DNA from: Tautonia rosea
Lineage (GTDB): Bacteria > Planctomycetota > Planctomycetia > Isosphaerales > Isosphaeraceae
Direction of reading: 5' to 3'
DNA length: 64,000 nucleotides
NCBI RefSeq assembly: GCF_012958305.1
Contig: NZ_JABBYO010000005.1
Span: 372,001-436,000, forward strand
The notes beneath the pieces are model-generated. The model was not told the DNA's origin, made no database searches, and worked only from the letters and a program-made list of their open reading frames with translations. Of the stretch, positions 55,455-64,000 are shown in pieces; position 1 is the stretch's first letter, and each line of letters begins with the position of its first letter. The position numbers were made by a program, and so were the translations under genes.

Positions 55455-57728
55455 TCAGGAACCTCGTTTCCGACGCCCTTTTTTTCCGGGTCGAGGCGAC
55501 CGACCTCCCGGTCCCTTGGCTGGAAGCGTTCCCCGTCGTAGCGATCGTCGCGCCGGGCGTCGTGATTCCGGCAGTGACGACTCTTCAGGAACCTCCTCAC
55601 TCAGGACGAGATCCAATTCTCGTCGGTCGATATCAACCCGCCAGACCCGAACTTCGACCTTATCTCCCAGGCGGAACCGCTGACCACCGCGGCGCCCTAC
55701 CAGTGTATGAGTCTGTCGATCCAGATCGTAGTAGTCACTATGTAAGCTTGTCAGATGGACCAGGCCTTCGACCGGCAACTCGACAAGTTGACAGAAGAAC
55801 CCAAAATCCTCGACTGCAATGATCACGGCGTGGAAAGTCTGACCGATCCGAGTGCTCAGATACGTGAGCAGCTTGATCCGGATGAGTTCTTGCTCGGCCG
55901 CCTCGGCTCTTCTCTCGGTTCGGCTGCAATGCTCGGCCAGTGCCACGAGTTCATCCGCCGTTTCTTTCGGCCGTTTTCCTCCAAGCTTCGCAAGCAGGGC
56001 GCGGTGGACCTGAAGATCCGGGTACCGACGGATCGGTGAAGTGAAGTGACAATAATCGTCGAGTGCAAGGGCGTAATGCCCTGCCCGCTCTGCGGTGTAG
56101 TGTGCCCGCTTGAGGCTTCGCAGTAGACCAAAATGCACGGCATAACGTTCCGGCTGATCGGCCGAAGCATCAAGCACACGTTGCAACTCGAAGCGGCTTT
56201 GAGGACTGTCGATCGAGTAACCCAGACTCCGGGCGAACTCGGCAAAGTCTCGAAGTTTCTCCGGCTGAGGATCGTCGTGTCCTCGGCGCAGAAAATCGAT
56301 CGTCCGCTCGTTGAGGAACTCGGCTACGGCTTCGTTGGCCGCAAGCATGAACTCCTCAATCACCTGGTGGCTTTCGTCGTCTTTCGTCAGGTGAGCCCCA
56401 ACCACTTCCCCCTCATTGCCGAGTTCAACCTCGACCTCGGGCATATTCAGTTCAAGTGCTCCTTTCGCAAACCGGCGTTTGCGCAAGATCATGGCCAGGC
56501 TAAGCATCTGACAAAGCTGCCTATGGACCTGAGTGGAGACCCCTTCAATCTCCCGGTCCGGATTCATCATAGCCTCGTACGCGTGTTCATAGCTAAAGCG
56601 TTGATCAACCCGGATCGCGGATCGGACGAACCGGGCGTTTGTGCGAACTCCGTCTTCATTGAATTCGAGTAACGCACTGACGGTATAGCGAGTCTTCCCC
56701 TGCTGGAGGCTGGCCAGGCTGTTGGAGAGAATTTCGGGAAGCATTGGAACAACGCGATCGGGCAAATACACGCTATTTCCGCGTTGCTTCGCCACCCGGT
56801 CCAGATCCGAATTCGGGGGTACAAAGTGCGAGACGTCCGCAATGTGGACCCCCAGTTCCCAGTATCCCCGATCGTCCCGTTTCAAGGTGATCGCATCATC
56901 AAAGTCTCGGGCGGTGGCCGGATCAATGGTGACGGTCAGTTCATCTCGTAAATCGAATCGCCCCTCGACATTCTCCTCATCGAAGTCTCGGGCCTTCGCA
57001 CGCGCCTCAAGAAGCACATCCTCGTCAAACTCATCCGGGATGTTATAGGCCCGAAGCACCATCAACGTATCGACACCCGGCTGGCCTCGGGGACCAAGAA
57101 CTTCCGTGATTACCCCTTCCCCTTCCATTTCGGCAGAAGGGAAGCGGACCATCTCGATGACCACCTTATCGCCCGGTCGAGCCCCCTTGGCTCCCGGATC
57201 TCCCACGAAAATCGGTTCCTGAAAGGTGGTCTTGTCCACCCGGACCACGCCGAATCCGTCGCGTTCCTCGTACGTCCCGACAAAGACCCCCGAGGCCCGT
57301 TCTATCACTTGCAGAATTTTGCCCTCATGATTCATCCCCGGGGTCCGGGCTTTCCGGGTGATCTTGACCGCAACCTCGTCGCCAGTCGAAGCGTCGGCCG
57401 AGTTCTTGATCGGAATGAAAATATGATCCGAGCGATCCGTCGCCCCGAGGGGTCGGACGAAGCCAAACCCCTTCGAGGTACGCCGAAAGGTTCCGATGAT
57501 GGCACCTTTCGCTCCCTTCGTGACCGCGACGGAGGATTTCTCCAGTGTCTTATCTTTGGCGAGGACAAGCGTCCCCTGTCTCACCAAACGTTTGGCAGCC
57601 TTGCGAAACTCGGTGTATTCATCAGGCGGGAGTTTGAACGACCGAAAGAGCGCCTTGACCGTCATCGGTTGGTAGTCGGGACGAGAGACGGCACCGATCA
57701 CCCTCGACTCATAATCCGGGATCGACAT
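55455..57728 (-). CDS. rnr: Ribonuclease R (RNB family 3'-5' exoribonuclease)
   Basis: This 757-residue enzyme degrades structured RNA from the 3' end. It has a helical N-terminal part, cold-shock domains (KGFGFVRPL, then GDEVAVKI and DGFGVVRVDK), the RNB catalytic core with DFDDAITLKRDDRGYWELGVHIADVSHFV (the acidic residues at the start), the DDYCHFTSPIRRYPDLQVHR motif, and a C-terminal S1 domain (GQTFHAVIIAVEDFGFFCQL). A basic tail rich in Arg, Lys and Gly follows. GAGGGCGAG lies upstream of ATG 57728. It follows the YhaM-like gene by 74 bases on the same strand. Confidence 0.95.
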   Translation of the reverse strand: MSIPDYESRVIGAVSRPDYQPMTVKALFRSFKLPPDEYTEFRKAAKRLVRQGTLVLAKDKTLEKSSVAVTKGAKGAIIGTFRRTSKGFGFVRPLGATDRSDHIFIPIKNSADASTGDEVAVKITRKARTPGMNHEGKILQVIERASGVFVGTYEERDGFGVVRVDKTTFQEPIFVGDPGAKGARPGDKVVIEMVRFPSAEMEGEGVITEVLGPRGQPGVDTLMVLRAYNIPDEFDEDVLLEARAKARDFDEENVEGRFDLRDELTVTIDPATARDFDDAITLKRDDRGYWELGVHIADVSHFVPPNSDLDRVAKQRGNSVYLPDRVVPMLPEILSNSLASLQQGKTRYTVSALLEFNEDGVRTNARFVRSAIRVDQRFSYEHAYEAMMNPDREIEGVSTQVHRQLCQMLSLAMILRKRRFAKGALELNMPEVEVELGNEGEVVGAHLTKDDESHQVIEEFMLAANEAVAEFLNERTIDFLRRGHDDPQPEKLRDFAEFARSLGYSIDSPQSRFELQRVLDASADQPERYAVHFGLLRSLKRAHYTAERAGHYALALDDYCHFTSPIRRYPDLQVHRALLAKLGGKRPKETADELVALAEHCSRTERRAEAAEQELIRIKLLTYLSTRIGQTFHAVIIAVEDFGFFCQLVELPVEGLVHLTSLHSDYYDLDRQTHTLVGRRGGQRFRLGDKVEVRVWRVDIDRRELDLVLSEEVPEESSLPESRRPARRSLRRGTLPAKGPGGRSPRPGKKGRRKRGS

Positions 57729-57802
57729 GAGCTCGCCCTCAGGGTCGCAGGATGGTCCGAAGCCCCTCAATGCTCGTTCCGAGCAGCCGGCTTGGCGATG
57801 AG

Positions 57803-58903
57803 TCAGAACGAATCCTCACCATTCGATTCCTCCTCTCGGGAGGGCGATCCTTTGTACACGCGATGCCCGACGCTCGGATCAAACGAGGTCCAGGTCGATC
57901 CGGCCGCAGGGTCGTCTCGGATCTGTCGGCAGTAGGCGAAGACCTTGGCGTCAAAATTGTCGAGATAGTGCAACGCAATCGCCTCGGGAGTCATCGGTGG
58001 TTTCGGACTCCCGAATTCCGGCGGCCCGTGATGGCTAACAATCATGTGCTTCAGTCGCATCACGAGTTCGTCAGGAAAGGCCTCTCCGGTCAGATCAACC
58101 GTCTGCCGAACCTTCTCGTCGAGCAAACCGACCCCCAGCACCAGATGGCCAATCAATTGACCTTGATCCGTGTAGCCAAACGCTCGTTCGTAATCGAGTT
58201 CGAGAACCTTCCCCAGGTCGTGCAGAAAGATCCCCAGAATGAGCAAGTCCCGATTCAATGCCGGATACAGGTTGGCGATCCGATCTGCCACCTCCATCAT
58301 CGTCAGGACATGTTCCAGGAGACCGCCCTGGTATGCATGGTGAACTCTGACTCCGGCCGGAGCACTGGTGAAGCGCCCAAGGAATTGCTCGTCAATCAAG
58401 AAACACTCGGCCAGGGCCCTCAAATGAGGATCGGAAACGCCCATCAGCAACTGTCGGAGCCTGGCCGTCATTTCGGCAACGCTTCGAGTGCCTTGAGGCA
58501 AGAATTCCCCCAGGTCGAGCGGCTCAGACGGGGTCGGTTCCAGTTGCCAGAGAATCAGCTGGACCGACCCTTGAAAGAGTTGAACCTTTCCTTTGGCCTT
58601 TACATAGTCGCCCGTTTCGAAACTTCGGGCCTGCTCCTCGGAGGCATTCCAGAGCCGGGCGCTGATCGTTCCTGAACGATCTCGAAGATCGAGTTGCAGA
58701 TAGAGTTGGCCCTGGCGATTCGATCGAAGTTGTTTCTCGGCGACGAGGAAAATTTCATCGACCGACTCACCGTTGGTGAGCTGTTTGACGTAGCGGCGCG
58801 TCATGGTGCGGGCAGTCGGTTGGGGCAGTGCGGCGGCGGGTTGCGACGGGACGTTCGGTCCCCGGTCGCGAAGCCCCTCAACAAAGGTCGGGTTTGGGTC
58901 CAC
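57803..58903 (-). CDS. YhaM-like 3'-5' exoribonuclease (OB fold plus HD domain)
   Basis: This protein of 366 residues has an OB-fold nucleic acid binding domain (YLQLDLRDRSGTISARLWNAS, then GDYVKAKGKVQLFQGSVQL) and an HD domain with HHAYQGGLLEH, FLHDLGKVLEL and HMIVSHHGPPEFGSPKPP. That order matches YhaM of Bacillus, a 3'-5' exoribonuclease, and CBF1-type proteins. The GTG start at 58903 is without a good ribosome site; ATG 58804 is the next in frame and would keep both domains. RNase R is the next gene, so an RNA-decay operon is likely. Confidence 0.88.
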   Translation of the reverse strand: MDPNPTFVEGLRDRGPNVPSQPAAALPQPTARTMTRRYVKQLTNGESVDEIFLVAEKQLRSNRQGQLYLQLDLRDRSGTISARLWNASEEQARSFETGDYVKAKGKVQLFQGSVQLILWQLEPTPSEPLDLGEFLPQGTRSVAEMTARLRQLLMGVSDPHLRALAECFLIDEQFLGRFTSAPAGVRVHHAYQGGLLEHVLTMMEVADRIANLYPALNRDLLILGIFLHDLGKVLELDYERAFGYTDQGQLIGHLVLGVGLLDEKVRQTVDLTGEAFPDELVMRLKHMIVSHHGPPEFGSPKPPMTPEAIALHYLDNFDAKVFAYCRQIRDDPAAGSTWTSFDPSVGHRVYKGSPSREEESNGEDSF

Positions 58904-59006
58904 GCGATCGAGAAGGCTGATTCTAGGCCCCCTTCAACCAACGGGTCAAGCCGACCAGACCCGCCCCCAGGGGTGCTCGTCCGGGGGCGGGGTGGGACGT
59001 TCGGGA

Positions 59007-60290
59007 TTATCGACGCCCGAGCGAATCGCGTAACGCCTGTCGAGCGGCCAGCCGAGCTTGCAGATCAACCGGTTGGGGACGAGCCACCCCGATCGGCGAA
59101 TGCGCTTCTCGGTTCGGGAATCGGTTGACCGGCCGTTCGAAGTTCGGCGTCCGGCGCAACGCCTGGCGAAGCTCAATCGGACCGGGTTCCCCGTCCGTCG
59201 GGAAGGGAGTCGGAGTACCGGTCGGCGTGTCAAACGGAGGGTAGGGGAACGGGCGATCCGGAGGTGAAGGGAGACCAATCACTCCGGCTGGCGGCAGTCC
59301 GAGCCCTGAGTCGCTCACCATCCGGGCCAGTTGCAAGTTCATCCCATTGCCGTGATGCGAAGCCTGGGCAACCTCCATTGTCACCTGGTCGATTACCACT
59401 CCCACGTAATAGGGAGCTCCGCCCGCAGGCAAGGCCACCGGCAGGACAGCGTCGAGGAAGACGACGTTTGGTGGATCCACCAGGTTCACATCACCCGGGA
59501 CAAAGTTTTTCGTGGGAGCTTGCGACAACGGCAAAATGTTGTCGACCGTAAAGGTCCCCAGCACCGTGTCGTCTGGACTGAACGTCGTGTCTTGCGACGC
59601 CACGACCTGCACGATCACCGGCCCTTGCACGTTCGACGGTGCCCCGCCGTAGTTGGCGACCTTCACCTGAGGAACAATCGTATCCCCCGGATTCATCACC
59701 GGGGGCAAGCCCAGCGCAATAGCCTGCAAACGCGGCTGGTTCGGCACAATCTGGAAGGACTCGGCCTGACGCAGTACATTATTGGTGCGATCGAGGTCAC
59801 GAACCTCTCGGTTCGGATCGAGTTCTAGCGTAATGAAGCCGGTCTGGCCCACCGTGGGGAACCCAGGCGGGGGCATGTCGGGAAGGGTGAAGGTTCCCGT
59901 CACCTGGGCCAGCCGATTCTGGGGAATCGCTGGAACATCGATGGTTCCCAGCAAAACGCGATTCCGAGACGGACCATGCCCTCGGCTGTTGAGGTAAACG
60001 AAAATTTCCGAGGGGCCGGCATCGGCCGTGCTCGTTGAACCCGGAAACTGCGCGAGTGGTTCGGGAATCGAACTCTGACCGAGGTTTGACACCTCGACCG
60101 TCACTGAGATCGGTCCACCGTAAGCCCCGACCGGCCCGGTGTACGAATCAGCGATTGCTAAATCAGGAATCGAAAAGCCCAGGGGCGTATAGGCCAGCAA
60201 CTGCCGGCCTTCGAGGGTCTCCAGCGCGACCGGGGCCGATCGCCGTCGGGTTTTCCGCTCGCTGCCCCGCCGCGGGTGTCGCTCGGTCAT
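59007..60290 (-). CDS. Surface protein with LEPR-XLL-like N-terminus and CARDB-type domains
   Basis: This 427-residue protein begins with a basic stretch (RRGSERKTRRRS) and then ALETLEGRQLLA, which resembles the LEPR-XLL N-terminal signal found in large secreted proteins of planctomycetes. Two beta-sandwich domains follow: IPDLAIADS to VLRQAESFQ and a second ending near QLARMVSDS. The pairs VEVSNLGQSS and VKVANYGGAP are the CARDB adhesion-domain pattern. The last 100 residues are proline-rich and basic. It is probably exported and bound to the cell surface. GAGAGGT lies upstream of ATG 60290. Confidence 0.78.
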   Translation of the reverse strand: MTERHPRRGSERKTRRRSAPVALETLEGRQLLAYTPLGFSIPDLAIADSYTGPVGAYGGPISVTVEVSNLGQSSIPEPLAQFPGSTSTADAGPSEIFVYLNSRGHGPSRNRVLLGTIDVPAIPQNRLAQVTGTFTLPDMPPPGFPTVGQTGFITLELDPNREVRDLDRTNNVLRQAESFQIVPNQPRLQAIALGLPPVMNPGDTIVPQVKVANYGGAPSNVQGPVIVQVVASQDTTFSPDDTVLGTFTVDNILPLSQAPTKNFVPGDVNLVDPPNVVFLDAVLPVALPAGGAPYYVGVVIDQVTMEVAQASHHGNGMNLQLARMVSDSGLGLPPAGVIGLPSPPDRPFPYPPFDTPTGTPTPFPTDGEPGPIELRQALRRTPNFERPVNRFPNREAHSPIGVARPQPVDLQARLAARQALRDSLGRR

Positions 60291-60749
60291 TGCAACCACC
60301 TCTCACTTCCCGGCGGCCGGGGGCAACACGCCCCCGTCCCTCCAAGTCGCTCGAATCTCAATGGGGTGTCAGCCCGGACGGCGAACCGACCTGCCAAAAC
60401 CTGACATGGTCGTACTTCGAGACCCGGAACCGACGAACATTTCGCTGCTCGTCTGTTGCTTCGTCCGATCGAGCCTGCCGACTTGGATCGAATTCCAAAA
60501 CGTCAGCGACCGAAGTTCGTTTCCTGACAACAGGTTGCGAGACACCGTCAGCACCGAATGCCCCGATCAACCCGATTACGACGCCACCATCGATTCTACC
60601 GACACTCCACTCCCATTCCTTTTCCCGATCACCCCCGATGCCTCGATACGCACCACGATCGAACCCTCGGTGTGCGATCGATCCCGATCGACACACCCGA
60701 GGGCTTTCGAAGAACTTCAACGTGACTCAGGTCCCGCAATCGAGAACCC
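60291..60749. other. Intergenic region of about 460 bases with a hairpin
   Basis: No gene is supported on either strand. The stretch lies downstream of the FHA gene and upstream of the CARDB gene, so it should hold the terminator of one and the promoter of the other. The hairpin at 60664-60703 is the only strong structure. Confidence 0.45.
60664..60703 (-). terminator. Terminator-like hairpin after the FHA gene
   Basis: CCCTCGGTGTGCGATCG and the complementary stretch ending CCGAGGG pair over about 17 bases with two single-base bulges and a loop of ATCC. It begins 47 bases after the FHA stop on the minus strand. No T-run follows, so the role is tentative. Confidence 0.45.
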
Positions 60750-61364
60750 TTATCGCCGGTCGTGACGAACTTCTTCCTCGATCAGCTTGAAGAAATCGTC
60801 ATCTTCGAGAGGGGCAGAACTCGGCCCCTGAGCCTCCGTCTGCTCCTCCACGGGGTCGACAGGATCAGGCTCAGGGAAGGCCTCACGGTCAGCAGGAGCG
60901 AACGAGTCGGATTTGACGCGAGGAGGTTCCTGTTTTGCCTTCGGTCGCTTCGATTCCGAGAACCCAGCCAGTTCCATCAAGGACGTGGGCTTGTGTGTGT
61001 CTCCCTCCTTGATCGCCTCTTCCTCTTCGAGAAAATGCTGACTATCCATCAGTGGAGCTGCCGGCTCATACTCAATGTGGAAGAGGTGATTGGCGATGGC
61101 CAGTTCATCGTCGGGCATGATCCCCTGAACTCGGTTCAGCTTCTGCCCGTTGATCTTGGTGCCGTTGGTACTTCCGAGATCGCGAACGTGCCACGTCCCG
61201 TTGATAAAGGACAAAACGCAATGACGACCCGAAATGTTCTCGAAATCCAGTCGGATATCGCTTGAAGGACGACGCCCCACCGTCATCTCTTTCTTCTTCA
61301 GCGGAATCGGGTCGCCACCGCCAAGGGGCTTCATCAGTCCCAGAAGTTTCTCTTCATGCATCAT
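60750..61364 (-). CDS. FHA domain protein
   Basis: This 204-residue protein has an N-terminal FHA domain: MTVGRRPSSDIRLDFENISGRHCVLSF with the phosphothreonine-binding Arg, Ser and His, then VRDLGSTNGTKINGQ with the conserved Asn-Gly. Such domains bind threonine-phosphorylated partners. The second half is acidic and Glu/Pro-rich (PEPDPVDPVEEQTEAQ), ending in a short charged helix. GGGAG lies upstream of the paired ATG codons at 61364 and 61361. Together with the PP2C gene it points to Ser/Thr phosphorylation signalling. Confidence 0.93.
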   Translation of the reverse strand: MMHEEKLLGLMKPLGGGDPIPLKKKEMTVGRRPSSDIRLDFENISGRHCVLSFINGTWHVRDLGSTNGTKINGQKLNRVQGIMPDDELAIANHLFHIEYEPAAPLMDSQHFLEEEEAIKEGDTHKPTSLMELAGFSESKRPKAKQEPPRVKSDSFAPADREAFPEPDPVDPVEEQTEAQGPSSAPLEDDDFFKLIEEEVRHDRR

Positions 61365-61624
61365 CTGGCTCCCGATGTCGCAGAGACTCCCAACAGCTCT
61401 GTCGATCGACGCCGTAGCGCCCTCAATGTCCCAGGCTAGCCATCTTCCGCCAGGACTCGCAACCCTCAGGCTCCCCTTCTTGAGGACGAGCTTGAGGGTT
61501 GGATCGACAGACGATGGTCAGTACGATTTGTTACGACGAATTCGAACGATCGGGACACTCTTTTTTTTTCGATGAGCTTGCGACCGATCATCCCTCAATT
61601 TCCCTCACGATCGAGGAACCTGGT

Positions 61625-62305
61625 GTGCTTCCGCGAGTGCTTGAACCCGAGGTGATGGATACCCCCGAGGAGGCCCACGACTACGACGCCATGGACCACG
61701 CCGAGGTCAACGCCCGCTTCGTGAGCGATCTGATCACCTATCATGGCCGTTCGCCCTCGGGAGAATGGCTCGACGTGGGGACCGGGACCGCCTTGATCCC
61801 GATTACTCTGTGTCAACGCGTTGAGTCATGCCGGATTGTCGGGACTGACCTTGCCGAACAAATGATCCTGCTCGGCCTGCAGAACGTGATCGCTGCGGGC
61901 CTCAGTCATCGCATCCGGCTCGATCGGGTCGACGCCAAGGCCATGCCCTACCCCGACCAGTCCTTCGAGGCAGTCCTCAGCAACTCCATCGTCCACCATA
62001 TTCCCGATCCGCTGGCCGTCCTGGCTGAAATGGCTCGACTCGTCGCTCCCGGCGGCACGCTCTTCGTGCGCGATCTCACCCGACCGAACAGTCAGAACGA
62101 GCTCGATCGCTTCGTCCAGCTCTACGTCGGGCAGGAACCCGAACACGCTCAGGCCATGTTTCGAGACTCCCTCCACGCCTCTCTCACACTCGTCGAAGTC
62201 CAACACATGGTTGCGTCGCTCGGCTTGCCTCAAGACGGGGTTCAGATGACCTCCGATCGCCACTGGACATGGACCTGGCGGCGGCCGACTCGACCATTGA
62301 CCTGA
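61625..62305 (+). CDS. Class I SAM-dependent methyltransferase
   Basis: The protein of about 226 residues has the SAM-binding motif I (EWLDVGTGTALIPI), an acidic residue after strand 2 (IVGTDLAEQM), motif III (YPDQSFEAVLSNSIVHHIPDP) and APGGTLFVRDL, as in the UbiE/COQ5-like type-11 methyltransferases. The substrate is unknown. I chose GTG 61625 because GAGGAA lies 6 bases upstream and the protein then starts with PRVLEPEVMD, a natural N-terminus. The frame continues to 61499 with no homology. The alpha/beta hydrolase starts 21 bases after it. Confidence 0.87.
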   Translation: MLPRVLEPEVMDTPEEAHDYDAMDHAEVNARFVSDLITYHGRSPSGEWLDVGTGTALIPITLCQRVESCRIVGTDLAEQMILLGLQNVIAAGLSHRIRLDRVDAKAMPYPDQSFEAVLSNSIVHHIPDPLAVLAEMARLVAPGGTLFVRDLTRPNSQNELDRFVQLYVGQEPEHAQAMFRDSLHASLTLVEVQHMVASLGLPQDGVQMTSDRHWTWTWRRPTRPLT

Positions 62306-62326
62306 GGCGCCAGGAGTCGCTCCGCG

Positions 62327-63187
62327 ATGGCTTCGATCCCTATCCCTCTCTTCCCGACCCCCGCCGACCTGACTATCCCCTGCCCCGGTGGTCCAAATCT
62401 CAAGGCCTGGCACTGGCGAAGCCCTCAACCTCAGGGCGTCCTCTTGCTCTCGCATGGCCTGGGAGAGCATGCGGGCCTTTATCGCACGTTGGCCGAGTAC
62501 CTCGTAACCACGCTCGAACTCGATGTTCTAGGCGTCGACTTTCTGGGGCATGGCCGGAGCCCGGGTCGTCGCGGCCATCTCGCCCATTACGAGCAATTGA
62601 TCGACAACCTTGATTCGGCGATCCAGTGGGCGAAGCAAGAACGCCCTGGGCTTCCCCGATTCCTCCTCGGCCACTCCAACGGCGGCGTCGTGGCCGCTCA
62701 GACCGTGTTGCGTTTTCCTGATGCGGTCGATGGGCTGATCCTCTCGAACCCGGCCTTTCGATTGAAGTACCGCCCCCCCTGGCACAAGCTCGCCATCGGC
62801 CACACCCTGCGAGTCATCGCCCCCTGGATCACCATCAGCGGGGCCTTACCCATCGAAGACCTCTCGCGAGATCCACTCCAGCAGGTCCAGCTCGCATCCG
62901 ATCGACTCATCCATACCCGAGTGGGCGCTCCTCTGTTCTTTGGAATGCTCAATGCAGGGGAAGACGCGCTGGCCAAGGCTTCGCAGTTCCAACTCCCGTT
63001 GCTGCTGATTGTCGGGCCAGACGATCCAGTCATCGATCCCGACACCGGTCTGGCCTTTTTCGACCGCTACGGTGGATCGGAAAAGACCTTGCTCGCCCCT
63101 CCTGGATTCCGTCACGATCCTTTGTTCGAGAAGGATCGAGGACGAATCTATCACGGACTCGCCAACTGGCTCCTGTCGAGACGATGA
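62327..63187 (+). CDS. Alpha/beta hydrolase (monoacylglycerol lipase-like)
   Basis: This 286-residue protein has the oxyanion segment LLLSHGLGEHAGLY, the nucleophile elbow GHSNGG, the Asp in IVGPDDPVIDP and the final His in GFRHDPLFE. This matches the serine aminopeptidase S33/hydrolase_4 group, which includes monoacylglycerol lipases and lysophospholipases. No signal peptide is seen. AGGAG lies upstream of the ATG. It follows the methyltransferase by 21 bases and is probably cotranscribed. Confidence 0.9.
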   Translation: MASIPIPLFPTPADLTIPCPGGPNLKAWHWRSPQPQGVLLLSHGLGEHAGLYRTLAEYLVTTLELDVLGVDFLGHGRSPGRRGHLAHYEQLIDNLDSAIQWAKQERPGLPRFLLGHSNGGVVAAQTVLRFPDAVDGLILSNPAFRLKYRPPWHKLAIGHTLRVIAPWITISGALPIEDLSRDPLQQVQLASDRLIHTRVGAPLFFGMLNAGEDALAKASQFQLPLLLIVGPDDPVIDPDTGLAFFDRYGGSEKTLLAPPGFRHDPLFEKDRGRIYHGLANWLLSRR

Positions 63188-63252
63188 TCCCAACGACTTC
63201 TCGTTTCGGATAGATGCGTCAGCGACTCCCGACCTCGCGGGCCGCTCGACCC

Positions 63253-64000
63253 TTACTTCAATCGGTCGGATCGTGCGATCCGAGGCACAATGAATCGGTG
63301 CGGCCCCTTCACCGTGACATTCGGAAACTGATAGTAGTTCGCCTCATCGGTCTCTGATTGGAGCAAGAACCCCGGCTCTTCTCGAACGACGATTCGCCCC
63401 CGACGTTCAGGCCCGTTCTCCGCGTGGTCAATCGTCCATGCTCGTGCGACATCCCCTCCATGAGAGATGATCAACGTCCTCCCGGCCAATCGCTCCGGAT
63501 CGGCAATCAGGCCCTCGGTTTCAAACCAACCGAGTCCTCCCGAGCCGGGCGCTCGCACAACCTTGCGGATTCTCCCCTCAACCCGTTCTTGTTCGACCCG
63601 AATCCCTTCGTACGATACGAAGGTGCCGCCGACCAGGGTTATCCCTTCGGATCGAACTCGGACGAGTAATCCGTCGGTATTCAGGACCGTGCCGTCCGTG
63701 AATCGAACCGATTGAGGCGTACCCGGACTTGTGTTGAACAGAAGGAACTCGGTTCCGGTCACCGTCTCCAGCACAATCAAGATCGTTCCTTCCGGAGACT
63801 CCACACGCCCCACTCGCCGGATACCCGAACGATCCGGAGGTTCGTAAAGGGTCACAAACGTCGACTTCAGTGCTTCCGGTTCATGAGACGACTTCCGAAG
63901 GATCAGGACCCCCCGATCCTCTTCCGAAAGATCGGGAGCATGCCCCGTATACAGGGTCGCCTCGCCGCGATTGAGCAAATGCAACCGGATCAAGGGGCCC
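63253..64000 (-). CDS. Heparinase II/III-like protein, C-terminal fragment
   Basis: The frame is open to the right edge, so the N-terminus is missing; the TTG at 63993 is not a credible start. About 248 residues are seen, all beta-rich: STFVTLYEPPDR, then GTILIVLETVTGTEFLLFNT, TDGLLVRVRSEG and ADPERLAGRTLIISHG. This resembles the C-terminal beta-sandwich of planctomycete polysaccharide lyase-like proteins related to heparinase II/III. The catalytic alpha-toroid would lie outside the window, so the call is tentative. It is convergent with the hydrolase gene. Confidence 0.5.
   Translation of the reverse strand, partial: GPLIRLHLLNRGEATLYTGHAPDLSEEDRGVLILRKSSHEPEALKSTFVTLYEPPDRSGIRRVGRVESPEGTILIVLETVTGTEFLLFNTSPGTPQSVRFTDGTVLNTDGLLVRVRSEGITLVGGTFVSYEGIRVEQERVEGRIRKVVRAPGSGGLGWFETEGLIADPERLAGRTLIISHGGDVARAWTIDHAENGPERRGRIVVREEPGFLLQSETDEANYYQFPNVTVKGPHRFIVPRIARSDRLK

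Noticed and set aside
1-64000. CRISPR array, tRNA, rRNA, insertion sequence or prophage
   Set aside because: I looked for regular spaced repeats, T-loop sequences, transposase motifs and phage gene blocks and found none.

Overview
The window is about 60 percent GC, densely coded, and reads as a chromosome segment of a planctomycete, probably from the Isosphaeraceae or a neighbouring group. Lineage marks seen in the sequence are a secreted protein built of YTV-type repeats, a surface protein with an LEPR-XLL-like N-terminal motif, twin-arginine Gfo/Idh/MocA oxidoreductases, a DUF6807 protein, an LptD-like giant outer-membrane protein, and PilZ, FHA and PP2C signalling proteins. The taxonomic placement is inference. 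I see no rRNA, tRNA, CRISPR array, insertion sequence or prophage.

Layout. 1-4211 (+): tail of a glycerophosphodiester phosphodiesterase, a PIG-L deacetylase, a Gfo/Idh/MocA oxidoreductase and a secreted nitrilase-fold hydrolase. 4328-11392 (-): a complete efflux operon, PadR regulator, RND pump, adaptor lipoprotein, TolC-like channel. 11519-18795: rhodanese, CobW GTPase, serine beta-lactamase-like hydrolase, a DUF2325-like gene that appears broken by two in-frame TAG codons, a gene-poor stretch with a probably frameshifted small gene, a Lon substrate-binding-domain protein and FolE. 18933-26469 (+): a GlcD/GlcF-type FAD/Fe-S fusion, the LptD-like protein and a DgkA-fold protein lacking key catalytic residues. 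26420-32747: PaaK/CapK-like adenylate-forming enzyme, MetF, a multidomain glycosyltransferase. 32905-37134: SGNH hydrolase, DUF6807 protein and a second Gfo/Idh/MocA enzyme. 37196-39323: PilZ, PspC/zinc-ribbon, a small membrane protein and a queuosine-precursor transporter. 39416-43479 (-): an isolated nuoL-nuoM pair. 43655-50134 (-): PP2C phosphatase and a second efflux cluster (TetR, adaptor, RND). 50349-52914 (+): DUF442-like phosphatase, M28 peptidase, DUF362 protein. 53008-64000: YTV repeat protein, zinc-ribbon protein, RNase R and a YhaM-like exonuclease in tandem, CARDB surface protein, FHA protein, methyltransferase, alpha/beta hydrolase and the C-terminal end of a heparinase-like protein.

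How it works together. The themes are envelope biogenesis and export (two RND systems, LptD-like protein, glycosyltransferase, repeat and CARDB surface proteins), breakdown or remodelling of sugars and glycans (PIG-L, GDPD, Gfo/Idh/MocA, DUF6807, SGNH, heparinase-like), folate and one-carbon metabolism (FolE, MetF), respiration (NuoL/M) and RNA decay. No single new defence or mobile system is visible. The most unusual items are the TAG-interrupted DUF2325-like gene, the apparent DgkA pseudoenzyme next to the LptD-like gene, the RND pump with a changed proton relay, and the nuoLM pair whose NuoL carries an acidic, His-rich insertion.
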